The notes beneath the pieces are model-generated. The model searched no databases and had not been told where the DNA came from. It was given only the letters and a program-made list of their open reading frames with translations. Of a stretch of DNA of 64,000 nucleotides, positions 55,136 to 63,991 are shown piece after piece. The translations under genes and the position numbers were made by a program. Position 1 is the first letter of the stretch. Each line of letters begins with the position of its first letter. This DNA is from Bin5 sp965207495 (GTDB lineage Bacteria > Chloroflexota > Anaerolineae > Caldilineales > Caldilineaceae), in contig OZ242287.1 of NCBI GenBank assembly GCA_965207495.1, positions 3,658,001 to 3,722,000 of the forward strand. The letters run 5' to 3'.

Positions 55136-55190
55136 CCACTGACCCCTGACCACTGACCACTAACCACTGACCACTAACCACTGACCACTG
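55136..55190. repeat. Heptamer tandem repeat
   Basis: About eight units of a 7-bp motif, mostly CCACTGA alternating with CCACTAA and one CCCCTGA, over 55 bp. It sits 5 bp before the dispersed repeat copy. The region 54943-55538 has no gene; other low-complexity CCCC-rich sequence lies near 55335-55370. Confidence 0.85.
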
Positions 55191-55194
55191 CTCT

Positions 55195-55320
55195 TTTGGG
55201 CGTTCGGGCCTTCGGCCCTCTCTTGTGCAGGGGCTGCGCCCCCGCAACGCCCCGCCCTTGCTAGCCACCGTGCTTATTCTTCCCCAGCATAATGTCTAGC
55301 CGACAGTGGCTTCCTCCCCA
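55195..55320. repeat. Dispersed intergenic repeat, copy 2
   Basis: Matches 1564-1686 along its full length in the same orientation. It holds GGGCCTTCGGCCC and GGGGCTGCGCCCC hairpins. Copy 2 is preceded by the heptamer repeat, while copy 1 is preceded by a different CT-rich repeat (TTCACTTTCTCC words near 1535-1560). Confidence 0.8.
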
Positions 55321-55538
55321 CGCGCTATCTCAGCCCCCTCACCCCTGGCCCCCAGCCCCTAACCCCAGCAGTTCCCCCAACGCCGGCATAGTCTCCCTGC
55401 CGGACTGTGCCCACGCCAAATCCTGGAATGTACCCAGAACTGGACTCTGCAGGCCCCCTCGCGAGACCGATGGTACTGGGCCAATATTGCTATCATAACT
55501 GTGCAGCTTCACACAAGCTTTCTTCAAAGTCAGATTAT

Positions 55539-55566
55539 TTGCATCGCAGATGACATATGCTATACT
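55539..55566 (+). promoter_or_regulatory. Promoter of the oligopeptide-type ABC operon
   Basis: TTGCAT at 55539 and TATACT at 55561 are 16 bp apart, leaving a leader of about 135 nt before the first permease. Confidence 0.5.
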
Positions 55567-55705
55567 CACGCCGATAGCGTCCCCCCCCAAGCCATTGGAC
55601 CCAGCGGCTTGGCCCGGATTCACCGGGGCACTTAGCAGGCTTCCTGCTCAAAGCCGGCAGGACGCTCTCCCGAATTCGCTAATTATACAGACTTGGACAA
55701 CGGAT

Positions 55706-56794
55706 ATGGCCACAGTGGCTGACGTAACAAGCGTCAGTACCGGGCGCACCAGCAGCCTGCTTTCCATCCTTGGCGCTATTTGGGGTTCTTACTTTTTCCG
55801 CAAGTTCCTGCGTGCGCTGGCCACCATCTTCATCGTCACCACAATTATCTTCTTTTTGGTTCGCCTCCTGCCCGGCAACCCGATAGAGATTTACGTTAAT
55901 CAGTTGGTCGTCACCTACGGAATGCCAGTTCACGAGGCAAAGGATCAGGCTGCCGCTCTCTTCGCAATCGACCTGGAGCAGCCGGTCATACTCCAGTATT
56001 TCTCCTATCTGCAGAATCTCGCGCGGGGCAACTTTGGCCAGTCGGTTCTCTCCCCTGGAACAACCGTAACCGAAGTAATTCTGCGATTCCTGCCATGGAC
56101 CCTATTCAGCGTCGGTACCGGGCTCCTGATCAGCTTTTCGGTAGGCGTCTTGTTGGGCGTCATCATGGCCTACCGCCGCGACAGCTTTCTCGATCACGGC
56201 TTTACTGTCGTGAGTTCTATAGTCAGTTCCGTTCCGGATTTTCTCATCGGTCTTCTCATCGTCGTTTGGCTGGGCGTTCAGTGGAAGATCCTGCCGATCG
56301 CGGCCATGCGCGGCGCCTATTCCTCAGGCATGGTGCCGGGCCTGAATCTGGAATTCTTTATCGATGCCTTCTTCCACGGAGCTCTGCCAATCTCCACCTA
56401 TGTGTTAACCAGCATAGGTTTCTGGATGCTGAGCATGAAGAGCAACACAATCAGCACCCTGGGCGAAGATTATGTAACGATTGCCAAGGCGCGCGGGTTA
56501 AAGGAATGGCGAATCACAACCGCCTATGTGGGCCGCAACGCAATCCTGCCCCTCTTCACGATTCTGACCATCCGCATCGGCTTCGTTGTCGGCGGCTCGT
56601 TGCTGGTAGAGCAGATCTTCGAGTACGGCGGTATCGGCCGCATGCTGGGGCAGGCCATTAACCAGCGCGACTATACCATAATGCAGGGAATCTTCTTGAT
56701 AATCACCTTTTCGGTGATCTTCGCCAACTTCTTTGCAGATGTACTCTACGGTTGGCTAGACCCCCGAATCAAGCTGCAAGATAACGAAGGCTAA
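55706..56794 (+). CDS. Oligopeptide-type ABC importer permease (DppB/OppB-like)
   Basis: A 362-residue integral membrane protein from the ATG at 55706; the open frame extends to 55550, but the extra part is unlike the family. Six helices, with the first (FLRALATIFIVTTIIFFLVRLLPG) and the 'LPGNPIE' loop typical of OppB/DppB. The coupling loop reads EDYVTIAKARGLKEWRI. It starts a set of two permeases, two ATPases and, downstream, a binding lipoprotein. The substrate could be peptides, sugars or other small solutes. Confidence 0.9.
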   Translation: MATVADVTSVSTGRTSSLLSILGAIWGSYFFRKFLRALATIFIVTTIIFFLVRLLPGNPIEIYVNQLVVTYGMPVHEAKDQAAALFAIDLEQPVILQYFSYLQNLARGNFGQSVLSPGTTVTEVILRFLPWTLFSVGTGLLISFSVGVLLGVIMAYRRDSFLDHGFTVVSSIVSSVPDFLIGLLIVVWLGVQWKILPIAAMRGAYSSGMVPGLNLEFFIDAFFHGALPISTYVLTSIGFWMLSMKSNTISTLGEDYVTIAKARGLKEWRITTAYVGRNAILPLFTILTIRIGFVVGGSLLVEQIFEYGGIGRMLGQAINQRDYTIMQGIFLIITFSVIFANFFADVLYGWLDPRIKLQDNEG

Positions 56795-56864
56795 CCGCAG
56801 AATGCCTGACTACACGATACGCATTGCAGAAAAAGCACGCCCAAAGAAGCACGGGAGCAGATAA

Positions 56865-57773
56865 ATGGCAGCGCAGGTGATGGAAGGCGAACAGACCGAC
56901 AGCATCCTGGTCAGCGCATGGAAGGGATTTCGTACCGGCGTGCGCCTACTTGCCTACAATCGGGTCGGCTTTATCGGGTTCCTTGTAGTAATTTTCATGG
57001 TCCTGCTCTCTTACGTTGGGCCCGTGTTCATTGAACTGGATACAAAAACGAAAATCGACAAGATCTATATAACGCCGACTGTCGAACATCCTCTGGGGAC
57101 CGATCATCAGGGCCGCGACATCTGGTCCCAGATTGTCAACGGCGGCAGAGACGTAATCTATGTGGCGTTTCTGGCAGCGCTGATATCGACGGTGATCGCA
57201 GTCGTTTTTGGAACGATGAGCGGCTTCATCGGCGGATGGATCGACAGCGCCATCATGTCGGTCACCGATATCATCCTCACGATCCCTCAGTTCCCACTAT
57301 TGGCCGTGCTGGCCGCCTTCATTTCGCTAAACAGTTTGACATTTTTGGGCATTCTCATGGGGTTGCTGAATTGGCCAACCCTCCTGCGCGCCTTGCGCGC
57401 CCAGGCCCTTTCTCTGAAACAACGCGACTTTATCGAAGCAGCCAGGGCGCTCGACCTGGGCGTATGGCATATCGTCCTGCGGGAGATGGTGCCCAACATG
57501 ATGCCCTATATCGTGGTCAGTTTCGCGTTAGGGATGACCTTCGCCGTCTACCAGCAGGCCGGCCTCGTCTTCCTGGGCCTCGTGCCCATCAGCGCCGGCA
57601 ACTGGAGCGTAATGATCCAGCTGGCATGGGTACGAGGGGCGATCTTCTACAAGGACAGCGTCTGGTACATCATGGCCCCAATTGTTGCAATCGCCATTCT
57701 CCAACTGTCGATCATTTCCATGACCCGCTCGCTGGAGTTAGTGTTCAATCCGCGACTGCGAGCCAGCGAGTAA
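56865..57773 (+). CDS. Oligopeptide-type ABC importer permease (DppC/OppC-like)
   Basis: A 302-residue partner permease with about six helices. HPLGTDHQGRDIWSQIVNG is the diagnostic DppC segment, and the coupling loop is DFIEAARALDLGVWHI. Starts 70 bp after dppB-like gene and 21 bp before the first ATPase gene. Confidence 0.92.
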   Translation: MAAQVMEGEQTDSILVSAWKGFRTGVRLLAYNRVGFIGFLVVIFMVLLSYVGPVFIELDTKTKIDKIYITPTVEHPLGTDHQGRDIWSQIVNGGRDVIYVAFLAALISTVIAVVFGTMSGFIGGWIDSAIMSVTDIILTIPQFPLLAVLAAFISLNSLTFLGILMGLLNWPTLLRALRAQALSLKQRDFIEAARALDLGVWHIVLREMVPNMMPYIVVSFALGMTFAVYQQAGLVFLGLVPISAGNWSVMIQLAWVRGAIFYKDSVWYIMAPIVAIAILQLSIISMTRSLELVFNPRLRASE

Positions 57774-57794
57774 GGGACGCGTTTCAAGTCAATA

Positions 57795-58868
57795 ATGAGC
57801 CAATCAACCGACCTTTCCTGGCACCAGAACGTTGAAGAAAACGGCAGGCAGCCACCTTTGAGCCTGCAAGACGTTCATGTCAGCTATCGCACCCGCAAAG
57901 GCAGCGTCCAGGCCGTTCGCGGTGTCACGCTCGACTTGCAGGCCGGCGAAAGCCTGGCCCTCATCGGCGAAAGCGGCTCCGGCAAGACGACATTGGGGCT
58001 GGGAATCGTGCGCCTGCTGGTCGACACCGCAGAGGTCAGCCCCGGCAAGATCATTTATCGCCGCGACGGCCGCGAAGTGGATGTGCTATCCCTGGCTGAT
58101 GGTCCCATGCGCGAGTTCCGCTGGCGCGACTGTGCCATGGTCTTCCAGTCGGCCCTCAACGCCTTCAATCCTGTGCTCAAAGTGTGGGATCAGGTGTGGG
58201 ATACCGCCAAAGCCCACCGCTGGAACAACCGTGAGGAGGTCCGCGAGCGCTTCCTCGACCTTCTCCGTTTCGTCCAATTGGATCCGAGCCGGGTAATCGA
58301 CGCCTACGCCCACGAATTGAGCGGGGGCATGCGCCAGCGCACTCTACTGGCGATCTCACTACTGCTCGACCCCCAAATTCTGATCCTCGACGAACCAACG
58401 ACGGCCCTCGACATCCTCACCCAGCGCACCATTATCGATCTGTTGCGAAAGTTGAAGGAAGACCTGCACTTTACTATGCTCTTCATTTCACACGACCTTG
58501 CCATCGCGGCTGAGTTGGCGGACAGAGTGGCGACTATGTACGCTGGGCAGGTCGTGGAACTTGGTCCTGTTGAAGACATTTTCTATCGCCCGCGCCATCC
58601 CTACTCTTTGGGGCTGATTCGAGCGGTACCGACGGTGACCGGCGGCTTCGAGGAACTTTCTTCTATCCCTGGCTCTCCTCCTGATCTGATCAATCTGCCA
58701 ACGGGCTGCAAGTTTCATCCCCGCTGCCCGTATGCGAGTGAACGCTGCAGCAGTGAGGAGCCGAAATTGGAACGCGTCGGCGATAACCACTTCGCCGCCT
58801 GCTGGCATACCGATGCCGTGCAGGACGACATCGAGCGCAACGGGCTGCGCGGCAAGAAGAGATCATGA
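57795..58868 (+). CDS. Oligopeptide-type ABC importer ATP-binding protein (DppD/OppD-like)
   Basis: A 357-residue ATPase. Walker A GESGSGKTT, signature LSGGMRQR, Walker B LILDEPTTALD and switch FISHDLAIAAE are consensus. The C-terminus has the oligopeptide-family Cys segment KFHPRCPYASERCSSEEP. It ends in an ATGA overlap with a 23-codon micro-ORF that then overlaps the next ATPase gene. Powers import together with the DppF-like partner. Confidence 0.93.
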   Translation: MSQSTDLSWHQNVEENGRQPPLSLQDVHVSYRTRKGSVQAVRGVTLDLQAGESLALIGESGSGKTTLGLGIVRLLVDTAEVSPGKIIYRRDGREVDVLSLADGPMREFRWRDCAMVFQSALNAFNPVLKVWDQVWDTAKAHRWNNREEVRERFLDLLRFVQLDPSRVIDAYAHELSGGMRQRTLLAISLLLDPQILILDEPTTALDILTQRTIIDLLRKLKEDLHFTMLFISHDLAIAAELADRVATMYAGQVVELGPVEDIFYRPRHPYSLGLIRAVPTVTGGFEELSSIPGSPPDLINLPTGCKFHPRCPYASERCSSEEPKLERVGDNHFAACWHTDAVQDDIERNGLRGKKRS

Positions 58869-58936
58869 CCGAAACGACGAATTGGGCGGATGTAACGCAC
58901 AAACACGGCGCGGCCGCTGGAGGCCGCAATAGATGA
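58865..58936 (+). CDS. Micro-ORF bridging the two ATPase genes
   Basis: A frame of 23 codons (starting MTETTNWADVTHKHG, ending GGRNR) starts within the stop of the first ATPase gene through ATGA at 58865 and ends through ATGA overlapping the second gene's ATG at 58933. Both junctions overlap by 4 bp. There is no known peptide match. It may only couple translation between the two ATPases, or be chance. Confidence 0.35.
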   Translation: MTETTNWADVTHKHGAAAGGRNR

Positions 58937-59961
58937 CACCAATTCTCGAACTACGAAAAGTAACCAGATACTTTGGCAGCGGCCGCGATCGGGTCACTGC
59001 CGTCGACTCGATTTCGCTTGACATCGAACCCGGGGAAATCGTCTGTCTGGTCGGCGAGAGCGGCTGTGGCAAGAGCACCACCGGCCGCATGATCGTCGGT
59101 CTGTTGCCGCCGTCAGACGGGCAGATCCTCTATCAGGGCCAGGACATCGCGGCGATGGACAAGGCCGACTACCAGCAGTATCGCCGCGCAGTCCAAATCA
59201 TCCATCAGGACCCTTACGCCTCACTCAATCCCACCCAGACCGTGCGCCAGATGATCATGACACCGCTGCTGCGCCACCAGTCACAGAGGTCGGCGCAGAA
59301 TGGTAGCGGTGGCGGCAGAAGATCACGGCGCCGCGACGCGGAGCGACGGGCAGCCGAACTGCTGGAAATCGTCGATCTTACACCAGTAGCGGAGTTTCTC
59401 GACAAGTATCCTCACCAGTTGAGTGGTGGACAGCGCCAGCGAGTATCGGTAGCCAGGGCGCTAACTGTGGAGCCGAAATTTATCGTCGCCGACGAAGCCG
59501 TTTCGATGGTAGATGTTTCGATTCGGGTAAGCCTGCTGAACATGCTCTCCCGGCTGAAGGAAGAGTTCGACGTCACCTTCCTCTTCATCACCCACGACTT
59601 GGCGCTGGCGAAGTACTTCGCCTGGGAGGGGCGCATTACTGTCATGTACTTGGGGAGAATCGTGGAAGAGGGGCCGACGCCCCGGCTGATAACCGACTCT
59701 CGTCACCCCTATACACAGGCGCTATTGGGAGCTGTACCCGAAGCCGACCCGGAACTGGCAAAGAAGAAGACACACATAGAACTGCGGAGCGCCGAAATTC
59801 CTAGCCTCCTCAATCTGCCGGCAGGCTGTACTTTTCATCCGCGCTGCCCTTACATCGCCGAGGGCGATTGCGACACTGTGGTGCCACCGTTGGAACGTAT
59901 CTCCGAAGGGGGCAGCGTAGCCTGTCCCGTCCGCATGTCGGAGCCAAGCCAGATAATTTGA
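58933..59961 (+). CDS. Oligopeptide-type ABC importer ATP-binding protein (DppF/OppF-like)
   Basis: A 342-residue ATPase with Walker A GESGCGKSTTGR, signature LSGGQRQR, a Walker B of FIVADEAVSMVD, where Ala replaces the usual Pro after Glu, and switch FITHDLALAKY. The C-terminal Cys motif is TFHPRCPYIAEGDC. A basic, Gly/Arg-rich insert (about 115-138, with GSGGGRRSRRRDAERR) lengthens the region before the signature. It pairs with the DppD-like subunit. The following 360 bp hold only a small membrane gene before the binding protein. Confidence 0.92.
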   Translation: MTPILELRKVTRYFGSGRDRVTAVDSISLDIEPGEIVCLVGESGCGKSTTGRMIVGLLPPSDGQILYQGQDIAAMDKADYQQYRRAVQIIHQDPYASLNPTQTVRQMIMTPLLRHQSQRSAQNGSGGGRRSRRRDAERRAAELLEIVDLTPVAEFLDKYPHQLSGGQRQRVSVARALTVEPKFIVADEAVSMVDVSIRVSLLNMLSRLKEEFDVTFLFITHDLALAKYFAWEGRITVMYLGRIVEEGPTPRLITDSRHPYTQALLGAVPEADPELAKKKTHIELRSAEIPSLLNLPAGCTFHPRCPYIAEGDCDTVVPPLERISEGGSVACPVRMSEPSQII

Positions 59962-60032
59962 AGCTATTGGACGCAGACCGCGTTACCTCTTCGGATGCGG
60001 TATGGGTCCCGATATAGTGAGTCCGAATTCAG

Positions 60033-60224
60033 ATGGACCCCTTTCTTGGTAGAGCAGCCTTTCACCTTGGGTTCTACATTGCGTTTGTCGCCGGCGCCCT
60101 TCTGCTTTTTCTGGACAAAGGGACCGCCGAATATGTGATAACCCAGTTTACTCTCGGTATAGGGCTAATCTATCTACTCTTGGTTGTGATTCTTGTACAG
60201 TGGGGGAAGCGAAGGGAACGGTGA
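60033..60224 (+). CDS. Small two-helix membrane protein
   Basis: A 63-residue protein with two hydrophobic segments (FHLGFYIAFVAGALLLFL and FTLGIGLIYLLLVVILVQW) and a basic C-terminal end (GKRRER). No family is recognised and the ribosome site is weak. It lies between the ABC ATPase and the binding protein and could be an accessory subunit. Confidence 0.5.
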   Translation: MDPFLGRAAFHLGFYIAFVAGALLLFLDKGTAEYVITQFTLGIGLIYLLLVVILVQWGKRRER

Positions 60225-60322
60225 TCCAAGCCCGCTGGCGCGCCATGCGCGTTACCGTGCGCGGCCCCGCCCCCTAATCCCCTAACCCTACACTTTCTCA
60301 AATATCCTAAGGAGGATAACGA

Positions 60323-62152
60323 ATGAACCGGAAAATCTTGCTTGCACTTGCCTTGATCGCGGCGCTTGTCATCAGCGCATGCGGCGCGCCCGCGGCCGAC
60401 ACCGGCGGCGGCGAAGCGGCTCCGGCAGCACAGGAAGAGGCTGCGCCGGCCGAAGCAGAAGGTAGCGGCGTCGCCGAGTTCCATCCGGCCTGGCCCTACG
60501 CGCCCCCTCCCACCGGCCACTTCAACACCTGGGTCACCAATGGCATGACCCTCGGCATCTATCGCGCCCTCATGGAACCGCCGTTGTTTATGTTCCTTTG
60601 GGCCGACGGCAGTTGGATGCCGGTAGCCGGTGAGGCCTGGGAATGGGTCGATGACGTCACCTTGCGCGTCAGCCTGATTCAGGGCGCGAACTGGAGCGAC
60701 GGCAGCGCCTTCACCTCGCAGGACGTGGTCGATACCTTCTCGATCTCCCGTCTGCTGAGCCAGACCGTCTGGCGCTTCCTGGACGACGTGCAGGCCGTTG
60801 ATGATCACACGGTCGACTTCGTTCTCAGCGGACCGTCCACGACCGTGCCCCGCCGTGTGCTGCGCGAGGTACACATCACGGCCTCCTCAGTCTATGGCGA
60901 CTTCGCCCAGCGCACACGCGACCTGGTCGAGGCTGGCATGACCAACGAGGATGACGATTGGAAGCAGCTTCTGCAGGAGTTCAATGAACTGCGACCTGAT
61001 GAGATGGTCGTTCTGGGGCCGTACGCGATCGACCCGGCCAGCATCACCGAATCCCAGATGATCCTCAACAAAGTTGAGACCTCCTACTGGGCCGACACGG
61101 TGCGCTTCGACCGGATGGTCAACTACAACGGTGAGACGCCGGTCGTAACGCCGCTCGTCCTCTCCGGCGATGTCGACTATGCCACGCACGGCTTCCCGCC
61201 AGCCACAGAGCGCGAGTTCATGTCTCTGGGTTACCGCATCATTCGAGCCCCGATTTACAGCGGCCCGGCCCTCTACTTCAACCACACCATCTATCCCTTC
61301 AATGTGAAAGAGGTGCGGCAAGCCCTGGCCTATGCCATCAACTTTGAAGAGAACGCCTTCATCTCGCTGGCCGAATCGGGCATAGCCCAAGAATGCATGT
61401 GTGGATTCTCCGACAACATCACGCCTCTGTGGCTTAGTGATGATACGCGCGCCAACCTGAATCCTTATACGCAGGATCTGGAAAAGGCCGAGCAGATGTT
61501 GCTCGACATCGGCTTCAGCCGTGATGACGACGGTGTCTGGGTCGACGACACTGGCGCACGCATGGAATGGAATCTGACCGCGCCGGCCGAGTACTCCGAC
61601 TGGTCTGCCGCAGCTGAAAACGCGGCCGAACAGCTGACTGCCTTCGGCTTCCAGACCAGCTTCCGCGGCGTGAACTTCCAGCAGCATCCGATCGACATCA
61701 ATGAAGGCAAATTCGAGTTGGCGATTCGCGGTTGGGGAGCAGGCAACCCCCACCCGTCCTTCTCCTACGAGAATGACTTCAGCACCCACAACGCGGCCGC
61801 GACCGGCGTAGGCGCATCGGGCGCAGGCAGCATTGAGCTTCCCGGCATGTCCTTCGACCTCAACGTCAGCACCGACAGCGTTGGCGACGTCGACCTGTGG
61901 GCTCTGACAAAAGATGCCGGTTCCGGCGGTGACGCCGACATGCAGATCGCGGCCCTGGACAAGATCGCCATGGCCTATAATGAGCTGCTGCCACAGATTC
62001 CTCTGTGGGAACGCTATGGCAACAACCCGGTTCCCAGCCGCTTTGCCAGTGGCTGGCTGCCGGATGGCGACCCGATCTACGTCAACAGCCCGTATGCCGA
62101 CTCCTTCGTAGTAATCCAGATTCTGACTGGACAGCTTGGCCCGGCGGAATAG
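60323..62152 (+). CDS. Oligopeptide-type substrate-binding lipoprotein (SBP_bac_5)
   Basis: A 609-residue extracellular solute-binding protein. The start shows a lipoprotein signal (KILLALALIAALVISAC, with the lipobox Cys), an Ala/Gly/Glu-rich tether, then family-5 segments such as RVSLIQGANWSDGSAFTSQDVVDTF and NFEENAFISLAESG. AAGGAGG lies before the ATG. It delivers the ligand to the upstream permease/ATPase set. The family binds peptides, nickel, sugars or cello-oligosaccharides; the ligand here cannot be told. A perfect hairpin follows at 62194. Confidence 0.93.
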   Translation: MNRKILLALALIAALVISACGAPAADTGGGEAAPAAQEEAAPAEAEGSGVAEFHPAWPYAPPPTGHFNTWVTNGMTLGIYRALMEPPLFMFLWADGSWMPVAGEAWEWVDDVTLRVSLIQGANWSDGSAFTSQDVVDTFSISRLLSQTVWRFLDDVQAVDDHTVDFVLSGPSTTVPRRVLREVHITASSVYGDFAQRTRDLVEAGMTNEDDDWKQLLQEFNELRPDEMVVLGPYAIDPASITESQMILNKVETSYWADTVRFDRMVNYNGETPVVTPLVLSGDVDYATHGFPPATEREFMSLGYRIIRAPIYSGPALYFNHTIYPFNVKEVRQALAYAINFEENAFISLAESGIAQECMCGFSDNITPLWLSDDTRANLNPYTQDLEKAEQMLLDIGFSRDDDGVWVDDTGARMEWNLTAPAEYSDWSAAAENAAEQLTAFGFQTSFRGVNFQQHPIDINEGKFELAIRGWGAGNPHPSFSYENDFSTHNAAATGVGASGAGSIELPGMSFDLNVSTDSVGDVDLWALTKDAGSGGDADMQIAALDKIAMAYNELLPQIPLWERYGNNPVPSRFASGWLPDGDPIYVNSPYADSFVVIQILTGQLGPAE

Positions 62153-62193
62153 GCGATACGGCAGAGCAATTCCTGTGGTAAAATGAAGGAAGT

Positions 62194-62221
62194 TAGGGCC
62201 GACACCTCGGTGTCGGCCCTA
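62194..62221. terminator. Perfect long hairpin after the binding-protein gene
   Basis: The arms TAGGGCCGACAC and GTGTCGGCCCTA pair without mismatch (12 bp) around a CTCG loop. There is no T-run, so it may protect the transcript end or belong to a REP-like palindrome family rather than be a classical terminator. Confidence 0.5.
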
Positions 62222-62299
62222 CGCTTTCAGTCCCAGCGGACAGGCAGGCCCGCCAAACAGTAAACCAGTTCCAACCCCTGCGCCACCAAAGAGGCCAGC

Positions 62300-63136
62300 A
62301 TGAACACAGACTTGAACCAGGAACAGATCGACTCATACCAGCAAAACGGGTTCGTGGTCCTTCACAACTTCCTCAGCCCGGACGAACTGGAAGCCTGGCG
62401 GCAAGCGGTGGATGGGGCCGTGCGCCAGCGTGGAAAGCAGAGGATGTTCAACCAGGAAGTGGACGAGGACCGCGAAGAGACCTACTACGACTATGTATTC
62501 GTCCAGCGAGTCAATCTCTGGCAGGACAGTCCGGACATACGGCGGCTTATTCTGGACCCGCGCCTGGGGAAGATGGCTTCGGATCTGGCCGGCGTGGACG
62601 GGGTTCGCCTCTGGCATGACCAGGCACTGATCAAGCAGCCGTGGGCCAACCCTACTGGCTGGCATCTCGACAACCCCTTCTGGTCCTACTCGTCACGTGA
62701 GACACTCAGCCTCTGGGTCGCTTTGGACGATGCCACGCTGCAGAACGGCTGTCTCTACTTCCTGCCCGGCAGCCATAAAACGGCCACGTTCGATAATGTC
62801 AGTATCGGCGAAAACATCGGCGACATTTTTCGCGTTTACCCACAGTGGAAAGAGATAATGGCGGCCCCCGCCGAGATGAAAGCAGGTTCCGCATCCTTTC
62901 ACAATGGATTAATTGCCCACGGCGCCGGCGCCAATATGACCCCAGGCTGGCGGCGTGCGATGACATGCGGCTTCATGCCCGACGGTTGCACCTTTAACGG
63001 CATACAGAACATCTTGACCGATGAACAGTTCGCCAGCTACGAGATTGGTGACCTGCTCGAAGACGACCGCCAGAACCCCCTCATCTACCATCGGTCCAAG
63101 CCATACAAGGAGAAACTGGCCGAGCGATTCGCTTGA
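62300..63136 (+). CDS. Phytanoyl-CoA dioxygenase family protein
   Basis: A 278-residue Fe(II)/2-oxoglutarate oxygenase. The triad is H122-x-D124 (GWHLDNPFW) and the distal H207 (NGLIAHGAG), with R218/R219 (GWRRAM) for 2-oxoglutarate. AGAGG lies before the ATG. It is the third PhyH gene in the window and differs from the two at the left end. It is about 150 bp after the ABC importer and may act on the imported compound. The substrate is unknown. Confidence 0.92.
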   Translation: MNTDLNQEQIDSYQQNGFVVLHNFLSPDELEAWRQAVDGAVRQRGKQRMFNQEVDEDREETYYDYVFVQRVNLWQDSPDIRRLILDPRLGKMASDLAGVDGVRLWHDQALIKQPWANPTGWHLDNPFWSYSSRETLSLWVALDDATLQNGCLYFLPGSHKTATFDNVSIGENIGDIFRVYPQWKEIMAAPAEMKAGSASFHNGLIAHGAGANMTPGWRRAMTCGFMPDGCTFNGIQNILTDEQFASYEIGDLLEDDRQNPLIYHRSKPYKEKLAERFA

Positions 63137-63450
63137 CAGGTGCAGACAAGGAGATTCCGGCAGCGGCTTCGGCCCAGCTTTCATCCGCCTGTTTCTCGCT
63201 CGCACTTCCTTTTGCTACACTGCCATATAGAGACCTCTGGGATTGCAGGGCGCCCGAAATCGTCGAGGCAGAGTTGAGAGAGTATCTACGTGATTAGACC
63301 TTCGATCTCGCTAAGAGAATAACTGAATGCGAAGGAGGTCAGTTGAAAATCTGTGAATTGCCAGCTAGTCATCTGCCCTTTATCCACAAAGGACCGTAAG
63401 ACATCGTTGACGAAGCTGGACAAAACCGTTCAACAAGAAATTTCCGTTTA

Positions 63451-63508
63451 GGCGCGACATGCGTATACATGGCGCGACATTTGTAGACTTGGCGCGACAT
63501 GGCGCGAC
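63451..63508. repeat. Phased GGCGCGACAT direct repeats
   Basis: GGCGCGACAT occurs at 63451, 63471 and 63491 at an exact 20-bp period, then GGCGCGAC again at 63501. The spacers (GCGTATACAT and TTGTAGACTT) differ. Such terminal repeat sets occur at ends of some insertion sequences and as multi-site operators. Confidence 0.75.
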
Positions 63509-63962
63509 CCGTCCCCGGCCAAATGCATCGGTTTTGTACAACAACCTGCGGTGTTGCCTGAACGATGAAGGAGCCCCTCCTGCGCGCGCTTTTCTATGGC
63601 TGATTTGGTGTCCGATCTGAGGCGCAATGGCGCCGGTCAGAAGAAGCCGTCACGCTCGCCAACGCATATTCTGAATAGGAAGGTGGGCATCCGACAGCCG
63701 ATGACTCGCCTCCAATCAAGCCGACCATAATCCACCAAAGAGAGCGACGCAACGAATTCGAAGTCAAGCAAGACCAGGGAAACGCACCACTAGTCCGCCC
63801 AAGTCCGCCTCAATCACCCGATTCCGACTAAATCCTGCGCAAGTGCAATGAATCGCGACAGAATCTCGCCAGGCTGTCTGAACTGTTTGGCGGGCGACCC
63901 TTGCAGGCAATTCTAAGGTCCGATTCTTGGCACGATTGACGGGCGTACATTCAAAGTGCCGA

Positions 63963-63991
63963 TTGACAGTTTTCTCCTGCTATGCTAGCAT
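63963..63991 (+). promoter_or_regulatory. Sigma-70 promoter directed out of the window
   Basis: TTGACA at 63963 and TAGCAT at 63986, 17 bp apart. The gene it serves would start beyond 64000. Confidence 0.5.

Noticed and set aside
55136..55190. Possible CRISPR array
   Set aside because: Units are only 7 bp with no unique spacers; this is a simple tandem repeat.
60887..61789. Minus-strand frame of 300 codons
   Set aside because: Antisense to the binding lipoprotein gene, with no ribosome site or domain.
63343..63399. 18-codon frame with a strong AAGGAGG ribosome site
   Set aside because: Too short to support as a gene; kept only as a possible start of a broken gene.
63596..63730. Short frame of about 44 codons starting MADLVSDLRRNG
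   Set aside because: No ribosome site, no family likeness and no support from neighbours.
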